Below, piece after piece: positions 50,218-58,700 of a stretch of 64,000 nt of DNA. Under the pieces are notes generated by a model. The model made no database searches, had not been told where the DNA came from, and worked only from the letters and a program-made list of their open reading frames with translations. The number at the start of each line of letters is the position of its first letter. The first letter of the stretch is position 1. Both the position numbers and the translations under genes were made by a program. The DNA comes from Bog-532 sp963830385. GTDB taxonomy: Bacteria; Actinomycetota; Actinomycetes; Streptosporangiales; Streptosporangiaceae. The DNA lies in contig CAWHMD010000005.1 of NCBI GenBank assembly GCA_963830385.1, positions 1,364,001 to 1,428,000 of the forward strand, written 5' to 3'.

Positions 50218-51114
50218 TCAGATGGTGTGCTCGGGAGGTGAGCCGGGTGGGGTGGTGTGGGCTGCGGGGCCGTTGAGGGCGGCGGGCAGGTCGAGGGTGA
50301 GCTGGGCTTGGCTGGTGCCGCGCAGGACGGTGAGCTGGAGGGGGCCGGGGCCGGCGTCGTGGGCGGCGGCGTAGAGGGACGCGATGGAGTCCAGCTGGTG
50401 CGGGCCGGCCGCGATGAGGACGTCGCCGGGGCGCAGGGTTGCGCGGGAGGCGGGTGAGCCGGACTCGACCGAGCGGACCAGGAGGCCAGGAACGGGCGGG
50501 AGGCCGACGGCGGTGCGCATGCTGATCGTCAGATGGGCGGGGGTCAGGACCAGGCCGACGCGCTTGGCGCCAGCGGGGGGTTGGGAGCCTTCGAACTCGA
50601 CCAGCAGCTTGCGGAGCAGCCCGGTCAGCTGCTGGCGTTCTGGTGCGGACAGCGCGGCCAGCAGGCGGTCCTCGTTGGCCAGGTGGGCCGCGATGATGCG
50701 CTCGAAAAGGTCCCGGCCCGCCGGGGTCAGCGCAACCAGCGTGCTGCGCTTGGACGCGGGGTCCGGGCGGCGTTCGGCCAGGCCCTGACTGACCAGCCGG
50801 TCGATGCGGACGCTGACCGTTCCCGGGGTCAGGGCCAGCTCGGAGGCCAGCCGCTGCTGGGAAACACCCTCGGCGCCGCCGACCCGGGCCAGCGTGACCA
50901 GGCCGTTGAAGTCCGGCGTGGTCAGGCCGTGATCGCGGAACAGCGACTGGAGCCCGGTGTCGAGGTAGCCGCGCAGCTTGAGCAGCCGGGTGAGCACCGA
51001 GACGGATTCGAAGTCCAAGTCGGGCCGCCGCTGCGCCCAGGCGCCGATCAGGGCGTCGGTGGAGTCACGGGGGCTGCAGTCGCTCTCGCTGCCCGCTGGT
51101 TCGGTGGCGCTCAT
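50218..51114 (-). CDS. MarR regulator fused to a PDZ domain
   Basis: 298 residues. Residues 35-165 form a MarR winged helix (TPDFNGLVTLARVGGAEGVS, QRLASELALTPGTVSVRIDR, LVSQGLAERRPDPASKR). Residues about 185-275 form a PDZ-like domain (GLLVRSVESGSPASRATLRP, GDVLIAAGPHQLDSIASLY). Lies divergent from an SDR gene across an AT-rich 110-bp gap and probably represses it. The PDZ part may bind a peptide C-terminus as effector; that is inference. Confidence 0.85.
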   Translation of the reverse strand: MSATEPAGSESDCSPRDSTDALIGAWAQRRPDLDFESVSVLTRLLKLRGYLDTGLQSLFRDHGLTTPDFNGLVTLARVGGAEGVSQQRLASELALTPGTVSVRIDRLVSQGLAERRPDPASKRSTLVALTPAGRDLFERIIAAHLANEDRLLAALSAPERQQLTGLLRKLLVEFEGSQPPAGAKRVGLVLTPAHLTISMRTAVGLPPVPGLLVRSVESGSPASRATLRPGDVLIAAGPHQLDSIASLYAAAHDAGPGPLQLTVLRGTSQAQLTLDLPAALNGPAAHTTPPGSPPEHTI

Positions 51115-51227
51115 CACAGCTGACCTTATCTCTGGTCAGATCTCAAAGGATGGACTCATCTTAAGTTAAATTTCTTTGGATTCAAACATTGATGCTAATG
51201 TATGAGAAACGATCCTAGGGAGTGACC

Positions 51228-52001
51228 ATGGCCGGACTGCTAGAAGAGAAGATTGCCCTGGTGACCGGGGGGTCGCGTGGCATCGGGCGGGCCGTCGCGG
51301 TGCGCCTGGCCCAGGATGGCTGCGCGATTGTGGCCTTCACCTACCACTCCGACGGTGACAGCGCCAAGAGCACGGCGGCGGCGATCGAGGCGGCCGGCGC
51401 GGCGGCTGTCCCGATCCAGGCTCAGCTGGAGGACGCGGACGCGCCGGGCGCGCTGTTCACCGCGCTGGACGCCGAGCTGACCAGCCGGACCGGCGGCACC
51501 GGGTTCGACATCCTGGTCAACAACGCCGGCACCGCTCCCCCGGCCACCTTGGCCGACGCCGACCCCGCCACGTTCGATCGGCTGATCGCGGTGAACACGC
51601 GAGCACCGTTCTTCATCACCCAGGCGGCGGCGAGCCGGCTGCGCGCGGGCGGCCGGGTGATCAACATTTCCTCGGTGTATTCGACGCAGCCGGACGCGCA
51701 GGCGCCGGTCTACTCGATGAGCAAGGCGGCGGTCGACGCGATGACCCAGGCCAGCGCGGCCGAGCTGGGCGAGCGCGGCATCACCGTGAACGCGGTCGCC
51801 CCGGGCTGGACGGCGACCGACGTCAACGCGGCCGCTCGCGCCAGCGCGGACCTGGTCGCGGCGGTGGCCCGGGACACGGTGGCCGGCCGGATGGCCGAGC
51901 CGACCGACGTGGCCGGCGTGGTGGCCCTGGTCGCCTCGCCCGACGCGGCCTGGCTGACCGGCCAGTACGTCATAGCCAGCGGACGGTTCCGGCACAGCTG
52001 A
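51228..52001 (+). CDS. Short-chain dehydrogenase/reductase
   Basis: 257-residue SDR. NAD(P) loop TGGSRGIGRAVAV; NNAG motif; catalytic Ser in INISSVYSTQPDAQAPVYSM with YxxxK as YSMSKAA; C-terminal LTGQYVIASGRFRHS. ATG at 51228 follows AGGGAG. Divergent from the MarR-PDZ gene; substrate unknown. Confidence 0.93.
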   Translation: MAGLLEEKIALVTGGSRGIGRAVAVRLAQDGCAIVAFTYHSDGDSAKSTAAAIEAAGAAAVPIQAQLEDADAPGALFTALDAELTSRTGGTGFDILVNNAGTAPPATLADADPATFDRLIAVNTRAPFFITQAAASRLRAGGRVINISSVYSTQPDAQAPVYSMSKAAVDAMTQASAAELGERGITVNAVAPGWTATDVNAAARASADLVAAVARDTVAGRMAEPTDVAGVVALVASPDAAWLTGQYVIASGRFRHS

Positions 52002-52085
52002 CCCCGGCGGGCCGGGCCCCGTCTACATCCAGCTTCCACACGGCCGGCACGGGATCTGCGTGCTGGGCCGGTTTCCTGAACCTGT

Positions 52086-52141
52086 CGTCCTGATCCGTCG
52101 CTGGCAGGGGCGCGGATCAGGACGGCCAGGAAAACCTGGCC
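52086..52141 (+). promoter_or_regulatory. Two consecutive hairpins in the terC leader
   Basis: A 12-bp perfect stem (CGTCCTGATCCG / CGGATCAGGACG) with a 15-nt loop, directly followed by a 7-bp stem GGCCAGG-AAAA-CCTGGCC. The ribosome site follows about 6 nt later. Likely a cis-acting RNA. I do not recognise the yybP-ykoY consensus. Confidence 0.62.
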
Positions 52142-52156
52142 GATGATAGGAGGCTC

Positions 52157-53197
52157 ATGCCCCACCTGCAGGTAACGCCGCTGGCCTGGGGTCTGACGAT
52201 CGGGCTGATCGTGGCGCTGCTGGCGCTGGACCTGGTGCTCGGGGCGGTCCGGCCGCACCGGATCGGGTTCGCGGAGGCCGCCCGCTGGTCGGCGTTCTAC
52301 ATCGTGGTGGCGGTCGCGTTCGGGGCGGCGCTCGCGTTCTGGGCGGACCCCGGCTACAGCGCCCAGTTCTTTGCCGGTTACCTGGTCGAGAAGAGCCTGT
52401 CGGTCGACAACCTTTTCGTGTTCCTGATCATCATGACCACGTTCGCGGTACCCGCCCGCTACCAGCAGAAGGTGCTGTCGCTGGGCATCGTGCTGGCGCT
52501 GGCCATGCGGGTGCTGTTCATCCTGGCCGGGGCGGCCCTGCTGGACGCCTTCTCGTTCATGTTCCTGGTGTTCGGGCTGGTCCTGGTCTGGACCGCGATA
52601 CAGCTGTACCGGAACCGGTACAGCGAACCGCAGGTCCGGGACAACCTGCTGGTCCGGCTGACGCGGCGGGCGCTGCCGGTGACGTCCGGCTTCGAGGACG
52701 GCCGGCTGCTCACGCGGGTGGACGGTCCCGGCTCCCGGAGTCGCCGGGCGGTCACGCCACTGTTCGTGGCGCTGGTGGCGATCGGCGGCAGCGACCTGCT
52801 GTTCGCCTTCGACTCGATCCCGGCGGTGTTCGGGGTCACCGGCGAGCCGTTCCTGGTGTTCGCGGCCAACGCGTTCGCGCTGCTCGGCCTGCGCGCGCTG
52901 TACTTCCTGGTCGCCGGGCTGCTCGACCGGCTGGTGCACCTGTCCACCGGGCTGGCCCTGATCCTGGCGTTCATCGGGGTCAAGCTCGCCCTGCACTGGG
53001 GCCACACCGTCAGCCCGGCGGTGCCGCAGATCCCGACCTGGCTGAGCCTGGCGGTGATCGTGGCGGTGCTGGCCGTCACCACCGTGACCAGCCTGCGGGC
53101 CGGCCGCCAGCCGGAGCACGACAGCCCGCGGCCGGCGGCCGAGGCGGAGGCACCGATTCCTGAACGGCAACCAGAAATCGCGCGCCGGGGCGGATAG
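52157..53197 (+). CDS. TerC-family membrane protein
   Basis: 346 residues, about 9 membrane segments. TerC/Alx hallmarks are GYLVEKSLSVDNLFVFLIIM and GGSDLLFAFDSIPAVFGVT, with conserved acidic residues in the membrane. Family members export Mn2+ or help metalate secreted proteins. The extended C-terminus is charged. ATG at 52157 after AGGAGGCTC. Behind a structured leader. Confidence 0.92.
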   Translation: MPHLQVTPLAWGLTIGLIVALLALDLVLGAVRPHRIGFAEAARWSAFYIVVAVAFGAALAFWADPGYSAQFFAGYLVEKSLSVDNLFVFLIIMTTFAVPARYQQKVLSLGIVLALAMRVLFILAGAALLDAFSFMFLVFGLVLVWTAIQLYRNRYSEPQVRDNLLVRLTRRALPVTSGFEDGRLLTRVDGPGSRSRRAVTPLFVALVAIGGSDLLFAFDSIPAVFGVTGEPFLVFAANAFALLGLRALYFLVAGLLDRLVHLSTGLALILAFIGVKLALHWGHTVSPAVPQIPTWLSLAVIVAVLAVTTVTSLRAGRQPEHDSPRPAAEAEAPIPERQPEIARRGG

Positions 53198-53335
53198 CCG
53201 ACCCGCCTGGCAGCTCGATGAGGCGTGATCACCAGGCTGGACGCGGGAAAGCATCGACCTGGGCCGGCGGCGTTTAGCACCGGTGGTGGGGGAAGTCGCC
53301 GAGGCACCACGCAGGACGCTAACTGGGAGGCAGCC

Positions 53336-53908
53336 ATGGCAAGCGTGTTCGACGTCCTCGGCCGGGACCACGTAGAGGTCAAGCGGATGCTGGCTGAACT
53401 GGAGAAAGGACCGGCCGCCGGGTCCGGCGCTGACGCAGACGTGCTGGCGCTGCGCAAGAAGATGGTCCAGCAACTGGTCATCGAGGAGTCCAAGCACGAG
53501 GCGGTGGAGGAGATGTACTTCTGGCCCACGGTGCGGGACGTGCTGCCTGACGGCGACGAGCTGGCCGACACCGCAACCGGGCAGGAGCAGGATGCCAAGC
53601 ACGTGCTGGACCGGCTGGACAAGCTGGACGCCGACGACCCGGAGTTCGAGCGGCTGATCGCCACGTTCGCGTCGGCCGGCCGGGAGCACATCGCCTACGA
53701 AGAGGAGCGGGTGTGGCCGCCGCTACGTGAGGCGCTCACTCCCGGGCAGGCGGACGAGCTCGGCGAGAAACTCGAAGCCGGGAAGAAGAGCGCACCGACC
53801 CGGCCGCACCCGCACACGCCGCCGTCGCCGGGCGTGCTCAAGGCGGCCGGGCCGGCCGTAGCCGCGGCCGACCGAGCCCGGGACGCCATGACCAAGCGCG
53901 ACGAGTGA
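53336..53908 (+). CDS. Hemerythrin-like HHE domain protein
   Basis: 190 residues. Hemerythrin HHE motifs: LGRDHVEVKRML (first His), EESKHEAVEEMYFWPTV, REHIAYEEERVWPPL. Di-iron four-helix bundle, possibly binding O2 or NO or helping iron-sulfur repair. The last 45 residues are a Pro/His/Ala-rich tail. ATG at 53336 follows GGGAGGCAGCC. Confidence 0.88.
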   Translation: MASVFDVLGRDHVEVKRMLAELEKGPAAGSGADADVLALRKKMVQQLVIEESKHEAVEEMYFWPTVRDVLPDGDELADTATGQEQDAKHVLDRLDKLDADDPEFERLIATFASAGREHIAYEEERVWPPLREALTPGQADELGEKLEAGKKSAPTRPHPHTPPSPGVLKAAGPAVAAADRARDAMTKRDE

Positions 53909-54080
53909 CCAGCTGAAGAGCAGGTCTGAGCCGGGATCTGGGCCAGGCCGGGACCAGCGTGACCAGGCTGGCGACGGCGCTCGGGTCACCTGGCTGGATA
54001 TTCACGCCCGGGCGGCCCTCCTGGCCGATCCCCGAATCCGGGGGTGGGCCGGGCCGCTCGCGGTCTCGCACACTGGGCGG

Positions 54081-54290
54081 GTGACGGGGGACGACGAAAG
54101 CGATTCCGTGCGGCCGGAGGGCCCTACCCTGGAGGACGTGCGCGAGCAATTGGCGGGACGCTGGGAGTGCCGGGCCATCACGGCGGGCTTCGTCGGCATT
54201 CCCAAGCTGGCGACCGGCACCCCGATACCACGCTACGGGCAGACGCCAGCCGAGCTGCTGGACAACATCCTCCGGTCCGAGCAGTCGTAA
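54081..54290 (+). CDS. Small hypothetical protein, 69 residues
   Basis: GTG start. Helical, starting GDDESDSVRPEGPTLEDV and containing REQLAGRWECRAITAGFVGI, then TPAELLDNILRSE. No family known to me. After its TAA stop the same frame remains open to 54401 and codes for a membrane segment. Confidence 0.6.
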   Translation: MTGDDESDSVRPEGPTLEDVREQLAGRWECRAITAGFVGIPKLATGTPIPRYGQTPAELLDNILRSEQS

Positions 54291-54599
54291 CGGCGAGAAC
54301 CGCTTACCCGGCAAGCCCCAGAGCCGGTCCGGCTGCGCTGGCTGTTCTGGGCCGCGGTGGCCTTCGCGCTGGGGTGGCTATGGGTGCTCGGCAACCTGTG
54401 AGCCCGGGCCGCCGGCTCTGACCGGGACGGGCCTTCCCGGCTCGTGGTGCGAGCGCGGCTTGGGGTGCCCGTGGGGTCTGAGGGGCATGTCGGGGTCGAA
54501 AAGCTATGCCACGGGCTACTTTTTAAATGTAAATATTTGATGGATTCTGATTATTGACGGCCGATCGGCCGGGGAGGATGCTTCCATGTAACCGCGTAC
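54291..54599. other. Intergenic, contains an open tail frame with a membrane segment
   Basis: About 310 bp. The frame of the upstream small gene stays open past its stop and encodes RWLFWAAVAFALGWLWVLG before TGA at 54399-54401. No start codon precedes this part. AT-rich promoter-like DNA at 54510-54560 precedes the next gene. Confidence 0.45.
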
Positions 54600-56561
54600 A
54601 TGAAGGAATGTGCGCAGGTTAGTGGAACGGAAGTGTTCAGTGATGGCGTCCTGGGGCGTTTTCGCTTGACTGGGCTGGTCAGACGAGTGCTGATCGTGGT
54701 CTCGGCGTTCGCGCTGGCCGCCACCGGCGTGCTCACCGCGACCGGCGCGGCCCAGGCGGCGGGCTCCGGGCCCTGTGACCTCTACTCCTCGGGCGGGACG
54801 CCGTGCGTGGCCGCCTACAGCACGGTGCGTGCCCTGTACTCGGGGTACGACGGACCGCTCTACCAGGTGCGGCGGGTCTCCGACGGCGGCACCACCAACG
54901 TCGGGCTGCTGGCGGTCGGCGGCTACGCCAACGCCACCGAGCAGGACACCTTCTGCGCCCACACCGCCTGCGTGATCACCGAGATCTTCGATCAGTCCGC
55001 CGAGGGCAACAACCTGACCATCGAGGGCGCGGGCGGGGCGGCCGGGGCCGACGTCGGCGCCAACGCGGCGGCGCTGCCGGTGACGGCGGGCGGCCACAAA
55101 GTCTACGGCGTGTACATCGCGGGCCAGACCGGCTACCGGGACAACAGCACCCACGGGATCGCGACGGCCGGCCAGCCCGAGGGCATGTACATGGTCGCCA
55201 GCGGGACGCACGTCAACTCCGGCTGCTGCTTCGACTTCGGCAACGCCGAGACCAACAGCGACGACAACGGCAACGGGCACATGGACGCGGTGAACCTGGG
55301 CACCGAGTGCTACTTCACGCCGTGCAGCGGCACCGGACCCTGGGTCGAGGCCGACATGGAGAACGGCCTTTTCTCCGGGGGCAACGGCCCGAACACCGCG
55401 AACGCCGGCAACGGCAGCAACTTCGTCACCGCGATGCTCAAGAACAACGGGCAGACGACCTACGCGCTCAAGGGCGGCAATGCCCAGTCGGGCGGCCTGT
55501 CGACCTGGTGGGAGGGCGCCCTGCCCAATACCGGCGGCTACACCCCGATGCACCAGGAGGGCGGGATCGTGCTCGGCACCGGCGGCGACAATAGCAACTG
55601 GTCGGTCGGCTCGTTCTTCGAGGGCGTGATGACCTCGGGCTACCCGAGCGACGCGACCGACAGCGCGGTCCAGGCCAGCATCACCGCGGCCGGGTACGCC
55701 GGCGCGTCCAATGGCTTGGCGGCGACCGCGGGCACGATCACCGCGGCCGGCGGCCAGTGCGTGGACGTGCTCGGCGACGACACCGGGACCGACGGAGCGC
55801 TGGTCGACCTGTGGGGCTGCCAGTCCGGCGCGGTCGACCAGCACTGGACCCACAACTCCGACGATTCGCTGTCCACACTGGGCCGCTGCCTGGACATCGA
55901 CGGCGACGGCACCGCCCCCGGCACCAAGGTCGAGCTCTGGGACTGCAATGGCGTCGGCGGCCAGAAGTGGGTCCAGCAGGCGAACGGCTCGCTGCTCAAC
56001 CCGCAGTCCGGGCTGTGCCTGGACGACCCCAGCGGCAACACCGCCAACGGCACCCAGTTGCAGATCTGGACCTGTAACAACGAGTCCCCGCAGCTGTTCT
56101 CGGTCAACGGCGGCGGGATGATCGGCGGACCCGGCGGCCAGTGCGTGGACGTGGCCGGTGATGACGTGGGGTCCGACGGCACCGTCGTCCAGCTTTGGGG
56201 CTGCCAGTCATACGCGGTCGACCAGCACTGGCGCCACAACTCCAACGGCTCGCTGGAGACGCTGGGCCGCTGCCTCGACATCGACGGTGACGGCACAGCG
56301 GTGGGAACCAAGGTCGAGTTGTGGGACTGCAACGGGGTTGGCGGGCAGGTGTGGCAGCAGCAATCGGATGGGGCCGTTGCTGAACCCGCAGTCGGGGTTG
56401 TGCCTGGACGACCCGAGCGGCAACACGGCCGACGGGACGCAGCTGCAGATCTACACCTGCAACGGGACGGCGGCGCAGGAGTTCGCGCTGAGTTGAGAGC
56501 TTGGGTCAGGCCGCGCCAGACACGGGTGGCCGGCCTGGCCCATCCCCTCCTGGCGGCGTGA
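54600..56561 (+). CDS. Secreted alpha-L-arabinofuranosidase B (GH54) with CBM13 domains, frameshifted at 3' end
   Basis: Signal peptide (VLIVVSAFALAATGVL, cleavage near GAAQAAG), then a GH54 catalytic domain to about residue 365 (PCDLYSSGGTPCVAAYSTVR, CCFDFGNAETN with the likely catalytic Glu217, WVEADMENGLFSGG). Two ricin-type CBM13 domains follow, with QxW motifs (VDQHWTHN, GQKWVQQ, VDQHWRHN). It should remove arabinose from hemicellulose outside the cell. At 56370-56373 (GATGGGGCC) the frame shifts: as read the end is nonsense, while dropping one G restores PLLNPQSGLCLDDPSGN and a stop at 56496. Start choice is uncertain. Confidence 0.85.
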   Translation: MKECAQVSGTEVFSDGVLGRFRLTGLVRRVLIVVSAFALAATGVLTATGAAQAAGSGPCDLYSSGGTPCVAAYSTVRALYSGYDGPLYQVRRVSDGGTTNVGLLAVGGYANATEQDTFCAHTACVITEIFDQSAEGNNLTIEGAGGAAGADVGANAAALPVTAGGHKVYGVYIAGQTGYRDNSTHGIATAGQPEGMYMVASGTHVNSGCCFDFGNAETNSDDNGNGHMDAVNLGTECYFTPCSGTGPWVEADMENGLFSGGNGPNTANAGNGSNFVTAMLKNNGQTTYALKGGNAQSGGLSTWWEGALPNTGGYTPMHQEGGIVLGTGGDNSNWSVGSFFEGVMTSGYPSDATDSAVQASITAAGYAGASNGLAATAGTITAAGGQCVDVLGDDTGTDGALVDLWGCQSGAVDQHWTHNSDDSLSTLGRCLDIDGDGTAPGTKVELWDCNGVGGQKWVQQANGSLLNPQSGLCLDDPSGNTANGTQLQIWTCNNESPQLFSVNGGGMIGGPGGQCVDVAGDDVGSDGTVVQLWGCQSYAVDQHWRHNSNGSLETLGRCLDIDGDGTAVGTKVELWDCNGVGGQVWQQQSDGAVAEPAVGVVPGRPERQHGRRDAAADLHLQRDGGAGVRAELRAWVRPRQTRVAGLAHPLLAA

Positions 56562-57063
56562 GCCCACGCGCCCTCCCCCGGCGGCCCTCACGTCAGGACA
56601 CCCGGCCAAAATTACCTTCCGCCACCGGAGTCCCAGCAGTCCCAGGCGTCGCGAGTCCTTACCGGCGCGATGCCGCATTCACACCGGCTAGTACCGGGGC
56701 GATGCCGCATTTGCACCGGTTGGGCCCGGGCACACCCCGCGCACGAGTGGCCGGGCTGGCCCATCCCGGAGCCCGATGTGCCCCCGCCGGAGGCACAAGC
56801 CGCGAGCCTTCCGTGACCCGAGGGTCGTGTGGGTCGGGCGCAGGTGCTGAGGGGTCGGGCCGTGAGGATCAGGGGGAGCCCAGGGTGTCTCGGAGGTAGG
56901 AGCGGGAGACTTTCAGGCCCTCGTTCGGGGGTGCGGTGGTGCTCCTGGGCCTCAGCCGTGGCATGGCCGACGGAGCGGGCGCGATTCCCCCGCCGGGTGT
57001 ATCAAGTCGGTGCCGGTCGCCTCTGAGTGGTTGACCGCCACCGGGCTGCTCAGGAGGGACGAC
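56497..57063. other. Intergenic with an isomerase remnant
   Basis: About 570 bp. Holds a 17-codon remnant of a sugar isomerase on the - strand and the ribosome site of the next gene; otherwise nothing recognised. Confidence 0.55.
56869..56925 (-). pseudogene. 3' remnant of a sugar-phosphate isomerase/epimerase gene
   Basis: Encodes EGLKVSRSYLRDTLGSP then TGA, matching the C-terminus EGLKVSRSYLHDTLGLP of the intact gene at 57954-58700. The rest of the gene is absent. Confidence 0.72.
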
Positions 57064-57939
57064 ATGGCCAACAGCGGTTTCTGGGACGGAGTGTTGCGTA
57101 TCCTCCGTGATCCGATCTTCGCCCTGGTGTTTGCCCTCTTCCTGACCTTTCTCGGCACCCGGGCCGGACGGCGGCTGGCCCGAACGGTGTGCTGGCTGGC
57201 GGCGGTGGTCATCCTGATCTGGCTGGCGGCCCACAACGCGTCCTCGGCCCACGTGGAGATCGCTGTCGTAACAGACATCACCCGGGTGCTGCTCATATTC
57301 ATCGCGGTGCTGTTCGCCGTGGCCCTGATCGCGCTGGCGGTCCTGCTCATCATGTACCTCAAATCCGGCCCGGCCCCTTCACCGTCGCCGGTTCACAGGT
57401 ATGGCGGACGCTCGTACCGGCCTTTCACGGGACATGAGTTCACTTCGCTGGGCGAGACAGCCGTTCTCAGTGCCGCCGACCTCAGTGCCGACGAGCGAGT
57501 GATTCTCGAAGAAGGCGGTCATTTGGAACAGCAGCTGAACCAGGTGACCGAGCTGCTTATGGACCTACTGGAAGGCGTCGATGTCGACAATCCAGGCCAG
57601 GCGGTGGCCGCGGTGATGAGAACATACACCTCCGGGCTGTCAGCCCACTCGGCCGAGATCCGGGCCCTCCATGAGCGGTGCACGGCGAGCATTGCCCGCA
57701 TCACCAGCGTGCTGGTGAAGTCCCATGACGTTCGCCTGCTGCGAAGAATGGCCAACAAGCACTGGTTCCCGACGGCAACCGAATGGGCGGCGGTGGCCGG
57801 AGAGATCGATCTGGGCCTGCCGTACTTCGGGCTGCGTCTCCTCTGCCTGAAAAAGGACTGGCGGGCCGTGGTCATGGTCATGTGCAAGTCGTCCGTCAGC
57901 CTGATGCTTTTGCTGGACATGGATCTGGACGAGCTCTGA
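57064..57939 (+). CDS. Membrane protein of unknown function
   Basis: 291 residues. Two or three membrane segments in the first 105 residues (IFALVFALFLTFLGT, TVCWLAAVVILIWLAAHN, VLLIFIAVLFAVALIALAVL), then a cytosolic helical domain (VLSAADLSADERVILEEGGH, NQVTELLMDLLEGVDVDNPG). Codon use is less GC-biased than its neighbours and it is flanked by isomerase 3' sequences on both sides, which suggests it was inserted. ATG at 57064 after AGGAGGGACGAC. Confidence 0.72.
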   Translation: MANSGFWDGVLRILRDPIFALVFALFLTFLGTRAGRRLARTVCWLAAVVILIWLAAHNASSAHVEIAVVTDITRVLLIFIAVLFAVALIALAVLLIMYLKSGPAPSPSPVHRYGGRSYRPFTGHEFTSLGETAVLSAADLSADERVILEEGGHLEQQLNQVTELLMDLLEGVDVDNPGQAVAAVMRTYTSGLSAHSAEIRALHERCTASIARITSVLVKSHDVRLLRRMANKHWFPTATEWAAVAGEIDLGLPYFGLRLLCLKKDWRAVVMVMCKSSVSLMLLLDMDLDEL

Positions 57940-57953
57940 AGCGGCCCACCGGG

Positions 57954-58700
57954 TCAGGGCAGGCCGAGCGTGTCGTGGAGGTAGGACCTCGACACCTTCA
58001 GGCCTTCGGCCAGCGACGCGTCGCTTTCTTCGTCGGCGCAGAGCCAGGCGGAGTAGTTGATGTCGGCCAGGGCCGCCGTGATGGCCTTGAAGTCGAGGAT
58101 GCCCTGGCCCAGGAGGCGCCACTGGCCGTCGGCGTAGTCCTTGAGGTGGAGGTTGTCGATGACGGGGGCGAAGTCGCGGATCAGGCGAGGAATGTCGGTG
58201 ATGCCGGATTTGGCCAGGTGGGCGGTGTCGACGGTCAACCCGACGTGATCAGCGGCGGAGAAGAAGACGCCGAAGTCGTCATAGTGCATGACCGGCTGCT
58301 GGAAGTGGTGGTGCAGCGACAACTTGACACCCTGCTCGGCGGACGCCCGGCCCACCGCCGACAAGGTGCGGGCGAACGAGCGCAGATCGGCAGCGGTCAC
58401 GCCGTCGCGGGGGTGGTCGTGGCAGAAGACGACCCGTTCGGCGCCGGTGGCGGCGGCGAACGCGACGACCTGGTGCAGGCGGGCCACCCCGGTTTCGTCC
58501 AGGGTGCCCATCGTGATCAGCGCGCTGGTCAGGGCGGGGTCGTCGCCCCAGGCGGCCGCGAACGCGGGCGGGTCGGCCAAGTGGCCGGCGTACTGGTTGC
58601 CCTTGAGCTGGAGCCCGGCGTAGCCGGCCGCGTGGAAGCCGTCGAACAGCTCGCGCTGGGCGGCCAGGTCCTTGGTGGGCTTGGAGAAGGCGATCTTCAC
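57954..58700 (-). CDS. Sugar phosphate isomerase/epimerase (xylose isomerase-like TIM barrel)
   Basis: 248 residues, AP endonuclease-2-type TIM barrel with metal-binding residues in LSLHHHFQQP, VGLTVDTAHLAKSG and NLHLKDYADGQW. Acts on a sugar or inositol derivative. The GTG at 58700 overlaps the stop of the oxidoreductase (GTGA), the last gene of a cupin-oxidoreductase-isomerase operon. Confidence 0.9.
   Translation of the reverse strand: MKIAFSKPTKDLAAQRELFDGFHAAGYAGLQLKGNQYAGHLADPPAFAAAWGDDPALTSALITMGTLDETGVARLHQVVAFAAATGAERVVFCHDHPRDGVTAADLRSFARTLSAVGRASAEQGVKLSLHHHFQQPVMHYDDFGVFFSAADHVGLTVDTAHLAKSGITDIPRLIRDFAPVIDNLHLKDYADGQWRLLGQGILDFKAITAALADINYSAWLCADEESDASLAEGLKVSRSYLHDTLGLP

Noticed and set aside
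52002..52156. yybP-ykoY Mn riboswitch upstream of terC
   Set aside because: The known conserved loops are not visible; only two plain hairpins.
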